The translations under genes and the position numbers were made by a program. Below the pieces are notes generated by a model. That model was not told the origin of the DNA, made no database searches, and saw only the letters and a list, made by a program, of their open reading frames with translations. From the NCBI GenBank assembly GCA_004794785.1, contig SJOL01005866.1, positions 113,016-177,015 of the forward strand: a stretch of 64,000 nt of DNA, written 5' to 3'. This document shows positions 35,441-46,833 of the stretch, piece after piece. Positions within the stretch are counted from its first letter, which is position 1. Each line of letters begins with the position of its first letter. The DNA comes from Opisthorchis felineus. Its lineage: Eukaryota > Platyhelminthes > Trematoda > Opisthorchiida > Opisthorchiidae.

Positions 35441-35495
35441 AATTCCAACCTAAAAATTCACAAATACCCTATCTTTGTGTGTAATTGAAATAACT

Positions 35496-35640
35496 GTAAC
35501 CTCTCAAGAAATACACTCATTTGCAAATCAATTTGGTTTTGCGAGAGACTCACCTGGAACCCAGCTGAATCTCTCGTTTGTGATGTTCCCATGCAACTGA
35601 ATGTCGAAGAATTTTCAGCAACCTTATGAGTAGTACATTG
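35496..35640. repeat. HHR1-associated repeat body
   Basis: Contains AAATACACTCATTTGCAAAT, CACCTGGAACCCAGCTGAAT and TCAGCAACCTTATGAGTAGT, all of which recur at 40775, 44225, 52165, 54010 and elsewhere. It has no hammerhead core; the two halves are joined directly, as in the copy at 54010. Confidence 0.7.
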
Positions 35641-38600
35641 CGTAAAACTGTAACCTCTGTTTTTGTCGGAAAACGTTGATCGGACAGATACACGAGGCGA
35701 AGTACGCAGCTCGTAATCCCAAAAAATAGGGATAGCATGTGAATTCAAGTTTGTATTGCTGCTTCCACCATCTAAACAAGTAGAACATCCTCGGGTTCGT
35801 GGTTTGGATAAGAACCATCCCAAATTAGAAGGCTGCTAACTTTTTTCGAAATCCCCACAGAAAACCCTATTTTTCAACGTGCTCGAAATATCTGTTTGAT
35901 GCATTCGTTTCCACTGCAACCCTGTCTGACTAGAAGAAGCCAGGTACTGGCTGTGGAATGTTGGTTTTGGCACCGACTGAGAGGAAGGAACAAGGGAAGA
36001 CTTATGCAGAGACTCGCACGTTCCGAAGGATTTGCGTTCTTTTATAACGAACACCAAAGAACTGCTAGGGCAGTATTTGTACGATTATTGGACCAATTGC
36101 TCGACCAGCAAATCACTGCGTCCCATGCGCTGTTTGACGTTGTCGTATGATGTAAGCCCAGCGCTATATAATGACTGGCGTATGGCCAACACCTATGAAA
36201 AAGCGGTTGTCTTTTGATGGCAGTGTCACAACTGATTTGCCCAGCTTCCTGGAGTTGTTTTGTTTTCTAATAATGGACCTTCCCGGACGATCTGTTAGAG
36301 CAATAAACTAAAAACGTGTCCGAATTACGAAGTTACCACCTCATAGGAAACGTGCGTACTTTATTGATATGGTTGCAGTATCCCCTGATAGGTTATGTAA
36401 AAATCGGTCCTTTCGAATAGAGTGGGTAACAGAATTGTTGTTTATCCTAAATCGCTGCAGTAGAAAAATCGAGATATTCTTTTACCAGACTTCTGACGCA
36501 CAATCCAAGCTCGGTTGTTTATTCTTTTACTTGGCAGCTCCCAAAGTCAATTTCTCTTTCCTTGGCTGAGTTTATTTTCTCGAAAGACCAACCAACTCAA
36601 TAGATGTGAAACAGAGCTGAAGAAAATTGGCTTACATACGTCCCATCACCATTATAGAAGACATTATCAATGCGCTTTTGTGAACCATGGCGAAACTACA
36701 GAATTTGCGAGCAAAATAAACGAAAATCTGAAGAGGTTGAACGTTTCCGAATATTCACAAGGAATACTGGAGAATGCGAGCGTGCGATGGAGATATGCCG
36801 TGCCTCTGAAACTGCCGAAAGTATACAAAAAGACATACAACTTTATGACCAACAATATGGGAAACGGTCATATATAATCTCTCAGAATAACGAGATGGAC
36901 TCTAAAATACAGAGACTCCCTATATATTCAAAATGGATCAGTAGCCATGCATGAACAACCACTCACCTCAAACGACTTCCAAACTGCAACGCATTACAAA
37001 CATATGGAAAATCAATCAAAAATAGGACACCAATGAAGACGATGGCGTCGCACAATTCGAAAGGGGAATCAGAACAAAAAGCAACAGGAATCCAGAACCG
37101 GCGAACCGGACTGATCGTCATCTCATTGCGTTTCAGATATAGCGTGCTCTTATGTAAGCATACAATAGAACAGAAATCGTCTACCCAACAGCTCACTGAA
37201 GATTTCTCGTATGCTAGTAAAATGTTTGCAAACCAAATGCCGAATCCGGCGAACAAGTCATTAACTAATGTATTCACCGGACTCAGCATTAGTTTGGAAT
37301 ATCTCCAACTGAGTATGTTTTAATGGCCTTTATGTTGTTCCCTTTCTGGACCGGTTAGTTGTACCTGATGAAGCAATTTCGGGGGGTCTCTTGCAACTGC
37401 TCACAAGAAACACCTGTGTAACAGTTTGACTGCATAAAAATTTTGAATAAAAGACTTTACATGGGACCACTGACAATGTATCTATTTTTCAGCGAAAGAC
37501 CCAGGTCAAAGTGGAGCTTTGGGTTGTTATTTTCATTCAACTTTTTTATTTTGGTGAGGCATTGTCCACCTGACTGCACAATGCGTGACATCTACAGAGT
37601 TTTACCGTTTGTTCCAACCCAAGTATTTTGTACCTAAGACAATCGGATTCCCGGCTTTATTCTTAAAAGGTTGTTCGATTAATGGCTTCTTGTCTTCTAT
37701 GTGCACTGATCACAAGCCGTTTATGGTACCTTTAAAGAGTGTAGAATGAGCGAACAGTCCATTGTTTCCATATGTGGTAACCAATTTAGCCACACAGGCA
37801 GTTTGTAGAAAAGATGCGGTTTAATCTTTAAAGGCCCGATCAAGCAAGTTCTTTCGTCATTTGTGGAACTCATCAAGTAGACGGAGGGAGTTTGTGCGCG
37901 TAGCTAATACACTTCGGACTTTGTACCCATTGACCGACGATAATCATACCTGAGTAGAACGGCAATGAGACTGACAACACATACAAGCAAATCTGGCTGG
38001 ATGTATGCAGCGCCACTCGCGCTTAACCATAGTTTCAATTTTCAAGAAACCTAGATTACCATTGCATCAAGCCACCAGTTTCTCACTTGATTAGTTCAAC
38101 AGAACAGCCACTACCGGTCCATTTGAAGCCACAATACGAATAAAAAAACTAAACTCGTATTTTGGCTCCTTACTGTCTTTCAGAACCGCCATGTCGTCGC
38201 TCGGAATATTCATTGTAATGTTTAATTAGAGCAGTTTTAAACTCATTTTCACTTCAATCTCAGATACGTTTAACAAAAGTCATTCTTGAGACTGCAAAGC
38301 GTAATTTTCATGCGGTGGAGAAAAGCGAGCCATGAAAAGCTAGAAGACGGTATGTAACCGAACCTTTATTCTGTTCCGACTGCGGTTATGGAGGTCAAGA
38401 AGTTTTATGGAGCACTGTCGTCCGACAGCCCCTTTTGAGAAGCTGACCAGCTGACTGGGAATGAGGCAAAATAAATGAAAGGTCGATTTAGCTGTGGACT
38501 GCTGTGTTTGATTTTGACTTGCAATTCAGTGTCACCATACAAAATACCAATAGTTTTCAAATGTGTGACGTGTATTAAGTTGAAAGTGGAGACCCGGACT

Positions 38601-40309
38601 GACCATAAACTCCGCAAAGCCGATAACGGTAGTTCAGCCTTGCCGTGTTAGTGGAGTGAAAAACGTTAGGTTAGTGAAAAAATATGACTGCGACATTACG
38701 GAAAATTCAAAGTTTTTTCTGCTGTCTCCTACTAGACTGAAGAGAATTACGTTTACATAACTACACAGTTACGCATGCACTGATGTGCATCTCCGGTCCA
38801 TGTCCTAAATTATTAACCTGTAGATGATCTAATGTCACCGTACCAGTTCGGAGCACCAAGTTAACCAAATTACAGAATATGAAGGAAATACTCATATTCT
38901 GGTAAAAGGTGGTCAGAGTAACATTTAGCATTATAATTCACTTAACTACCTGGTCAATGTGAGTAACCTTTAGCATTATCATTCACTTGCCTACCTGGTC
39001 AATGATCCCCATGATTTCATTTCCCAAAAAACCTAGTTACCACAGCTTAATACACTCAATTTATAACAGGCGGCAACCACTCAGGGAATCCCCTAGCTAC
39101 AATTGCTTAAGGGGCCCAGAAACGAGGGGGATGAACCCCTAATTGAGTTGTAGAAACAGTGACGAATCCAGATGCGTGAGCAGCAAGAACAACTCGGTCA
39201 GCAACGCAAGCAGCAGTTAAATTTAGACCAACGGAAAAAACTCCATCACTCCTCAGTACCTTGGATAAAACACGGGAAATGGTCACATCAGAACTATCCC
39301 TCGAGGATATCCTAATAACAACCATACGACTTCCGTTATGGTCCGGACAGTCGCGTCACATTCCGGTCCCGATGTCAAATTTGGGAAGACGTTTCTTAAG
39401 TTGATGCTGGGACTCTAGACAAGCGGACCTAGGGGCACCCTCGGATGCAAATTACGCAACATTCACGTGACTCATTCCTCAGGAAAGTAATATGAAGTCA
39501 TGTTCAGTTTTTGGTGAATTCCTGCAAACTATTGTCCGGCCAACGGAAGACACAGTGACCTGTTTGGAAGTCAAATCGAGAGTGAGATCGTTTCCAACTG
39601 AGAAAGGCACCCAGGCACGCATTTAGAAGCCCCGATATATGCATCAAGGTTGACATCTCCGGAAGATCCTGATATCTAGAAACTTCTGCTAGAGAAGTTA
39701 CAGTAGTCTTCGTTCATGATTTTTTCAGCGGAATGCATGCATCTGGTGACCCGAAAATAGAACACAGGTATACAATCCCCTTCACAGAACGATGATGTAG
39801 TATCTGATGATGATATCATTTGTCGATTGAATTACAAGGTACACTCTCAAATCCCAGTCGTGTGAGCCCCTCGCACATTCATTGACTGCCATCTGTGTTC
39901 ACCAAGTGATTATTGGCGTGTTGTCGGATTTTCACCACCACTTTTCCCAGAAGACACCGGGAGACTTCGTAAAGACTGCAGTCAGCGCTGCAGACAATCA
40001 CTCCAAGTTGCTTGCTGGAGACGCCGGTCTAATGTGGTGTCTGGTATAAAGAGCCAGATTATCCAAAAAACGAACTATCTAAACCTCAAACCTAACACTC
40101 ATCAAGAAACAATTAATACTGTTACGGTGTCAGTGTCTTCAGTTCAGCGTATATCTCAACAATTCGTAAAGCCCGAAGGGCCTCTTGTCACCAAATTCGG
40201 TTCAGTTTTTCGTGACAAGTATGACTTCGCGGTCAAGTATGTATCCACTAGTAACTATCCAACATACATGGAACTGGTTGGTTACATTTTCCCACATAAC
40301 ACTGCCTAT
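35641..40309. other. Intergenic, largely unassigned
   Basis: No protein family recognised. Open frames up to 120 codons near 36515-37323 and 40034-40375 have no domain that I can name. A 45-bp tandem duplication lies at 38916-39004. Confidence 0.4.
38916..39004. repeat. Two-unit 45-bp tandem duplication
   Basis: Units 38916-38960 and 38961-39004 both read GAGTAAC, TTTAGCATTAT, ATTCACTT and CTACCTGGTCAATG, with a few substitutions. Confidence 0.85.
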
Positions 40310-40385
40310 AGGGTTGCTAAAGACTCTCTAACAGCCTTCAGCCGGTGTAGGTCCTCTTTGGAGCTCATCAGGTAGGCTTAGTCCA
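40310..40385 (-). repeat. HHR1 repeat copy, 5' half of the hammerhead intact
   Basis: The minus strand has stem I CCTAC and core CTGATGA (40365-40371) followed by GCTCCAAAGAGGAC as a stem II remnant. The GAAA is lost. Flanking GGTTGCTAAAGACTCTC and AACAGCC match the 3' flank of the other copies. Confidence 0.6.
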
Positions 40386-40404
40386 GAAGTTTCCATCAAT
40401 CTTA

Positions 40405-40590
40405 TGTTCCAACTGAGATTTCGTCCTGTAGGCGAAACCAATCTATGATGAAAAATCAAGAAGTACTGTACATCTATTTCATTCTTATTGGGAATCACCG
40501 GCAGTGCGCATCTCACGAAACTCCAAGGAGTATCGAACCCCCGACATCTCAGCCAGTCGTTTGAACACTAAACCGTTTGGTCACGAGCGG
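40405..40590 (-). mobile_element. SINE3: tRNA head, HHR2 hammerhead, shared tail
   Basis: Read from 40590 down: a tRNA-like head (ACCAAACGGTTTAGTG, then B box GGTTCGATACTCC near 40531-40543), the hammerhead-like block GCACTG-CCGGTGA-TTCCCAATAAGAAT-GAAA, and the tail CATCATAGATTGGTTTCGCC running to GACGAAATCTCAGTTGG. This is the only copy with the head attached. A tRNA-derived SINE bearing a hammerhead is the layout known for schistosome SM-alpha elements. In this copy the core carries changes expected to abolish cleavage. Confidence 0.65.
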
Positions 40591-40606
40591 CTGATGAGCA
40601 TTGAGT

Positions 40607-40685
40607 AGTTCGCACCTGAACAGGATATAACGATGAAACAGCTGCACACTTCTCGGCTTTTCAACATAGATGCCATCAGGTACAG
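40607..40685 (+). mobile_element. SINE3 fragment, opposite orientation
   Basis: CGATGAAACAGCTGCACACT then CTTCTCGGCTTTTCAACATA matches the hammerhead 3' half and the start of the tail. It is inverted relative to the neighbouring copy at 40405-40590. Confidence 0.55.
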
Positions 40686-40774
40686 AACGAAACTTACATT
40701 GTGGATTCACAAATCCACTTACACTACTAACATTATGCCCCGTTTGAGCGCTAAGTTTTGCGCAAGTGACGAAA

Positions 40775-40880
40775 TACATTCATTTTTAGCGAAATACTCT
40801 CATTTGCAAACAAGTTTGGTTTTGTGGGAGACTCACCTGGAACCCAGCTGAATCTCTCGTTTATGACGTTAGATTGCATT
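40775..40880. repeat. HHR1-associated repeat body
   Basis: GCGAAATACTCTCATTTGCA and CACCTGGAACCCAGCTGAAT followed by CTCTCGTTTATGACGTT are shared with the other copies. No hammerhead core is present. Confidence 0.7.
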
Positions 40881-41347
40881 GTTGTTAAAGAGAGACTCAA
40901 AACGATCTGCTTTCTTGATATTCCTAACTTCTGAGATACTCTACCTAACTCTTTGGTAGAGGCTGCTCTGCGCAGTTCGTCCTATATTTTGATGTTACAG
41001 CAGTGTCCAATGATGTTCACAGTGAGTTTATGCAGAAATTATCAGATACGCATGACAATGTGTTCATGAATAGGTTAGGCAGGTTTACTGAGCCAAGCCT
41101 TCACTGAGTCAGTAAGTAGACCTATTTATTGTCCGTAATGTTCCAATTAGGGGTATTGAGTTTATTGTAGGTTTTTCAGACCATCATCGTGATTCAGATA
41201 AGATTTTCACCGTTCAGAACCTTTCCGTACAAGGCAGCCACACCGAGTTACAATCTGTTTGCAAATTATGACTCATTATAACAGCTGTGTGCCTAACATG
41301 CATCAGTTCCATACACTACTGGATAGTTTTCAATTTATAAATTAAGA

Positions 41348-42500
41348 TTGTTTCGGTGGTCCCCTTGGCAGTCTCCGTCTGACGAGCTTAAGCATATACT
41401 GTCTTGTGGCACATTTTGGTCCCAAATTGCCAAATTTGCCGCTGCGGATGCCCCCGTTTATGGGACCGGAGCAGTTCTGCCATGTGAATTTCCCGAAAGC
41501 CACCAGAAAACGATCAGTCATGCATCACGCAACCTGTCAGTCCCTGAAAGTTAGGTAGAGAAACATTTGTTCGTAATTTTAATGACCAATAACTTTCACA
41601 GGATGTTACTTGGGCACCGGTTCACATTGTGTACAAATCACAGACCTTTACTAATCTCATCGCCCTCCTTCAAAAGACATGCCTGTTCACATTACCAACG
41701 GACTTTAGTGGTGAACCGCGTTGGCTATGGTTTTGGGCCCAAACATATTCAAACTGAGCGATTTCGTCATCCTGGCGCATGTTCTAGGTTTAGTGCACGG
41801 AAGTCCAATAACCAGTCAAACGAGGATGCGCCATTTTCCTGAGTCGTGGTTGGTACTAAAGCAGGTATCCATGCGGTCTACCCGCAATCCGTCAACCACT
41901 TCCAGCATGATAAGTCTAGCTACTATGGTGGATGCTGTTTTACGAATGAGAATACGTCACTTATAGAAAGGCGGTCCTAAAGCTCTCCGGACAGAACACA
42001 GACCAGTTTTTCCAAGATGACATGTCTAGGCGATAGGAGACAGTTGTTTGATCGCATCCTCATCCCAGGAGGGGCACTGAGGAGGCACACTGTTTACTAA
42101 CCACATTGTATTCATCCTGGAATAACCAGTGAAAGCACTAGTACTCAATAATATACATCAGTCAGGAATAGACCAGGATATTGAACGCATGGTGGAAACA
42201 CGAACATCGTGTACGAGTATCAAGAGAACCAGTAAAACCTGAGTTCCAGTAGTGACCTACACCTGATGGTCTAAGAACAAGAGTATTCGCACGGATTTTG
42301 CCGAATCGCTCATTGGACATTGCCTTCTGCCCGTTTAAGGTGCATATTCCACTTGATCGGAGATTTTCCCAAAAACCACAGAAGTCTCGTGTGTTAATAC
42401 CTGCCCAATTTTGCGTCCCATATACATTTGTGGTTGAAGTTGGTCCACAGTTTACTTTGGAATGGTTTTCTTGGTTTTGTACTCTTGATCCCACTTACTA
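41348..42500 (+). pseudogene. Ty3/Gypsy-type LTR retrotransposon pol relic
   Basis: Decayed RNase H to integrase region. AAADAPVYGTGAVL and KTISHASRNLS (41430-41530) match the RNase H VAADAS-YGIGAVL and KPISHASR motifs. FHRMLLGHRFTLCTNHRPL (41590-41650) is the KFHRYLLGRHFTL-TDHKPL segment. IPGGALRR and HPGIT-like residues (42062-42130) fit the integrase zinc-binding region, and VGPQFTLEWFSWFC (42430-42480) fits the integrase core around DNGPQFTS. Several frame changes and stops make it non-functional. No LTRs were identified. Confidence 0.75.
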
Positions 42501-43811
42501 TGCACAATCCAGTTATCAAGGTTATCCAAAAGTTTGAAGTTGAAGGTAGAGTATACTATCAAGTATGTTTGCTTTGGCACACGCACGCCTAAACAGTAAA
42601 TGCGGTAGCATCAAAGAACATCTCTCCTTAAGAGTCCTTCCTCGGTCGCCGGATGCGAATCGAATATGTTTCCCAGGAAGCGGGTTGGTGAACGCAACTA
42701 AAAAGTGTATTAGTCTGACCAACACTGGGGAAGAAAACCTGAAAGTTGTTTCCGTTATCTGGCGTGTGTGCTGAAATTTCATGGCCGCATAAGAAGGTGG
42801 GTATGCAGAAGAACACGAAACTACTAGACAATATCTTGCACAAAACTAGTGTTGAGAACAAGAGAGAACCACAATGTACCAACCATATCCGATCATTTCC
42901 ACAAGCTACGGGTACTAGAACCCGCAATTTGAATAGGCTACCCTTAGATGTCCCGTTAGAAACGTTTCCTTGCCGACAATTATGATCCAGAGCGATGTAG
43001 ACGAGCAGGTATCAAATGAATGTCAAATTAGAACACAATTTCAGGTGAATATGGCCAATTACCAACCGCCCCCCCCCCCAAGAAGTCGTATTATTGGCTA
43101 CTTCTTTTACAGACACAAAGCAATAAACCATGTGATGATGTTCATTTCCTAGATTATCCAACCGGGCCGTAGTTCTACTGATCGTGCGTTTGTAATGTCG
43201 GTCTAGTTGGACAAATGTCTTTGTATATGTGTGTTTACACAGGTAGGTGTGGTCAGCTGCCGACTCATGATGTTACCTAGTGTATGTCTTAAAATTTATA
43301 TTGTAGCGTTCCCAGTCATACCACCTCCAACAGCCTAATAAAACGGCCGATATTTTGAGGTGACAAGGAAACGGCAATACCCCCCAGCAAATCAACCAAC
43401 TATGCAGCAGCATTAGAGTCTCTTCCATTTACAAATCACTCGTAGACAAAGTTCGCCACTCCGATTAGTTGTTCAGCTTTATTACCCAGATCATATTCAG
43501 TCCTTTCTGTAATAATGGATTTCATACCTTCGTGTGATCAGTCGGATGAATACAACTTATCTGCACAATCGGTGAAACCTTTGTCAATGAAGTACAATGC
43601 GCTTTTCTACCTTCACAAGCGCTGGTTTTCACAAAGACCACGTAGATTTTGTGAGAGAACAAGTCAACCCTCTACTAGAGTTGAACAAAACCATTGGAAA
43701 TTAATTATACACAAACTGCATTCTCGCCACGGTGGAGGCTCCAACATGTTGCCGCTATCCATTTTTGGCTTCCGCACTTGAATAATTTCTGCCACAACAG
43801 CTTGCTTTGAT
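42501..43811. other. Intergenic, unassigned
   Basis: A poly-C run lies at about 43070-43078. A weak tRNA-like B box (minus strand) lies near 42905-42920. Nothing else is recognised. Confidence 0.4.
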
Positions 43812-43895
43812 GGAGATTTCGTCCTCTAAGTGAAGCTAATCTATGCTGAAAAGCCCAGAAGCATAGATTAGCTTCACTTACAGGACGAATTCTCC
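43812..43895. repeat. Near-perfect 36-nt inverted repeat made of SINE3 tails
   Basis: Left arm 43812-43847 and right arm 43860-43895 are reverse complements with two mismatches, separated by a 12-nt loop. Both arms are SINE3 tail sequence (AGCATAGATTAGCTTCACTT), in opposite orientations. Confidence 0.9.
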
Positions 43896-44224
43896 ACTAA
43901 ATTTCCCGAATCTCCTCACACTATCAACCACCTTGCTGTGATGTTCTAACCTGTGAAGCGATGGAGATAGTACCGCGGAAAAAATAATGAGAAGGCTTGT
44001 GATACCAACCATTTAGTGACAACCGGTGAACAGATTCAATTATAAGGGTTTCTACATATAAAGAAATATTTGGATCGATATGATAGCATATATTTGCTGC
44101 TTGGTGTTGATCAGGGGGAAGCGTTATAGTGTAAATCAATGAAAGACCTTCAACACATTTATCCCGACAACACGCAGCAACTCTGAGCATAATGTCACAA
44201 TCTGTTAGGCAAAATGTATATTAA

Positions 44225-44330
44225 TAAATTTCGACAAATACACTCATTTGCAAATCAATTTGGTTTTCACGGGATACTCAACTGAATCTATTGAAGAGTC
44301 TTCAGCAACCTTGCGCATAGAGTCCTTTGT
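44225..44330. repeat. HHR1-associated repeat body
   Basis: CGACAAATACACTCATTTGC and TCTTCAGCAACCTTGCGCAT match the other copies; the middle is shortened. Confidence 0.65.
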
Positions 44331-46646
44331 GAAAATATACTGATAAATATTATCGTTTAGGTTGAGTTCCCGTGTGCTGGCCTGACACTTTATGAAGTTT
44401 AGCCTTTTCGGTCAGTCTTGTCTAATGATTGTGACAATTCGCTCGTTGACCGGGTTTCTGATAAATTCAGTTCCACTCAAAATTTGTTATCCTCATCATA
44501 CCGACACACAATTCTAACATTCTTCTACCTTAATGAGCACTCAGTAGTTTGGCGTATGATTTGGCTAGTTCGGCTTGCATAAACGAGACTATTCAAAACC
44601 CTGTCAAGCAATTATGTATATAGCTTCATGTAAATACCTTCATTAAAAGAGATATGGATAACCTTGTGGTACTCAATCAGAGCAATAATTGGTAATTTAA
44701 ATATGATTATGGACTGAACGTGGTTGATTGGGAGACGGGATCTCTTTTCGAATTACGAACAATGCTGACTAACACTGCAACTTGGTGCAACCATCGCTAT
44801 TAGCCTGCATGTGGTGTTTCACCGGAGGAATACCACCATACCAATCACAACTAAATTAAATACAATAGTTCTCCTTTAAGAAAATCTGTCCATATTATCC
44901 CCAGGTTTTCCCTTGCAAGGAAGCGATTAATAATGACCTTATCCTATGCCATCCGGACCATACTAGTGAAAGTTCACTTTGTTCCAGGTATTTTTTCAAC
45001 AGATTTCATGGGAATGGGGGTGAAATCTTCCCTTTCGGACCGGTTGAATTCTCCAACTGTTCATCACTCTTGCATACCCGTTGTTCGCACGTATTAGGGC
45101 AACATTGTTAGTCCGTTTGATGGTCATCAACTTCATTATTCAGGTCACCGTTAGTCTCCAATCCAGCTGAACATTTATAAGAACTACTAAACAGAACAGG
45201 TCGCCAACAAGACATCTTCTTATTCACCTGCGAAAACAATGACGCTTATCAGGAGCTGTGTGGTCTGAATTTTATACGGACATGTTCCAAGCTAAGGATG
45301 GACCTGAACAGAATTTCAGGTTTCACAATACCCTCCACAAAGAGAGTCGCATTTTGTCTTTCTGTCTATTATATTCTGCGGAATTCGCACTTTTTGCTCG
45401 AATGATACAATCACATTTGCTAACTTAATCCATTCTCTGTATTGTTTAGTGTTCCAATTATTCACCGAATTTTTTTCTTTGTTTTCTTTCGTTATGCGGG
45501 AACACTTCACAACAAAAAGTTCTAGGAATTGAACGTCAAACTGTTGACCAAACATCACTGGTAAAGACATTTCTACAACCAAGATAATATTTGCAATGAA
45601 GTTTTTTACCAAGCACTAACGTTACTGAACAGATTAAAGGTAGCATAAAGGGATAACACTCATAATTCTAGGACTTTTTCGTAAACTGGCTAGCTAAGTA
45701 GTTAACGAGTAACAAAGGGAATTAAAATATTCATCGCAAGTCGCAGAAGCTTAGATATGTGGAATTGGGAACACACAATATAGAAACGTCGAACATTTTT
45801 CTGAGGAAGACAATGAGGGTTAGCTCAAATAAAAATGGAGGAGAGCGAAACAGGGTATATCGAAGCATTGGATATGACCAAGAGGAACAGAGAGCAACTG
45901 ATTAGATGTGTAGTACATAGCCTAACAGATCCAACAAACAACAAATTCTCGGACAAACGGATGTTTCGGAAACATGCCTTTTTACATTTCTACGGCTGAC
46001 CACTAGCAGCCTCCGACATATGTTGCCAGAAGTTTGCGGTAAACGTTTGGTCTTATTGGAATTCTCGTGGCCAGGATATTGTTCTCTGGCGTTTTCGATT
46101 GGCTGGTTTCAGTGGCGTGCTTGTTTCTACTTTTGGGGTCCTGTGGGCGCAGAGACCTTCTCCACTCACCATCGACAAATGCATTTCACAAGTCATCCTT
46201 CAGTTAACCGAAATGGACCATTATTTCTCAAGCACGGAGCGGATAAAAATTTACCAGTGTCATAGGTCCAAGTTGGTTTACTTTAGGGAAACCCAGAAAG
46301 ACCCGTGAACTCAATACTCTTTCGCAAATCGCCCACGTCTTCCGTACTAGTGGGTTTTTCACAAGACATGACAGCTGACTAGCTTTTACTTTTTCCATCG
46401 AAGTGGATCTATTCGACCAAACCTGATGGCGTTCGCATGGCAAGATCTCCATCATTATCATCATCAGCAGCAGCAGCATTGTTGACATCATCATTATCGT
46501 AATCGACTTCATCGTCGTCGTATCTACTGCAAATATTGGTACTGAATGTGGATGCTCCACTTTCGAACAACAGAGTCAGGTTATTTAAAGAAAACCCTAC
46601 AAGGAGCAGAAAGACGAAATAGGAGGAAAACCTGGTATTGTCCTAC
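44331..46646. other. Intergenic, unassigned; trinucleotide tract at 46440-46530
   Basis: A CAT/CAG/CGT-rich imperfect microsatellite lies at about 46448-46527. On the minus strand it would read as Asp-rich in one frame. I cannot show that it is coding. Confidence 0.4.
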
Positions 46647-46833
46647 TGCAAATGACAGTTCTTTCATCTGATTTGACTGTCACATCCACCTGATGGTCCT
46701 CCACGCAGGACAGATGATATGATTCGCCTTCAGCCGTTTGTAAAACCAGATATACACTTTGACCTTGTGAATTCCCCGGTGGAAGACTAGGGTTAGCAGG
46801 TGGTGGCACCTCTAAAACAACAATCATGCTCAT
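46647..46833 (-). CDS. Hypothetical minus-strand exon
   Basis: The minus-strand frame starts ATGAGCATG directly after a possible acceptor (CTCTTAG) and reads IVVLEVPPPANPSLPPGNSQ, VYLVLQTAEGESYHLSC and VDVTVKSDERTVI. A possible donor GTAGGA follows at 46646. The composition looks like protein, but I recognise no family and find no convincing partner exon. It could be chance. Confidence 0.25.

Noticed and set aside
36515..37323. Cluster of open frames with Lys/Glu-rich translations
   Set aside because: Frames overlap, no motif is recognisable, and the composition follows from A-rich DNA.
37366..37400. CCTGATGA motif at about 37366-37373, similar to the hammerhead 5' half
   Set aside because: No GAAA or stem II partner follows at the right distance and no HHR1 flank is present.
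46448..46527. Asp-rich peptide on the minus strand as evidence for a gene
   Set aside because: It is an imperfect triplet microsatellite; any frame gives a biased peptide, and the phase does not fit the nearby candidate exon.
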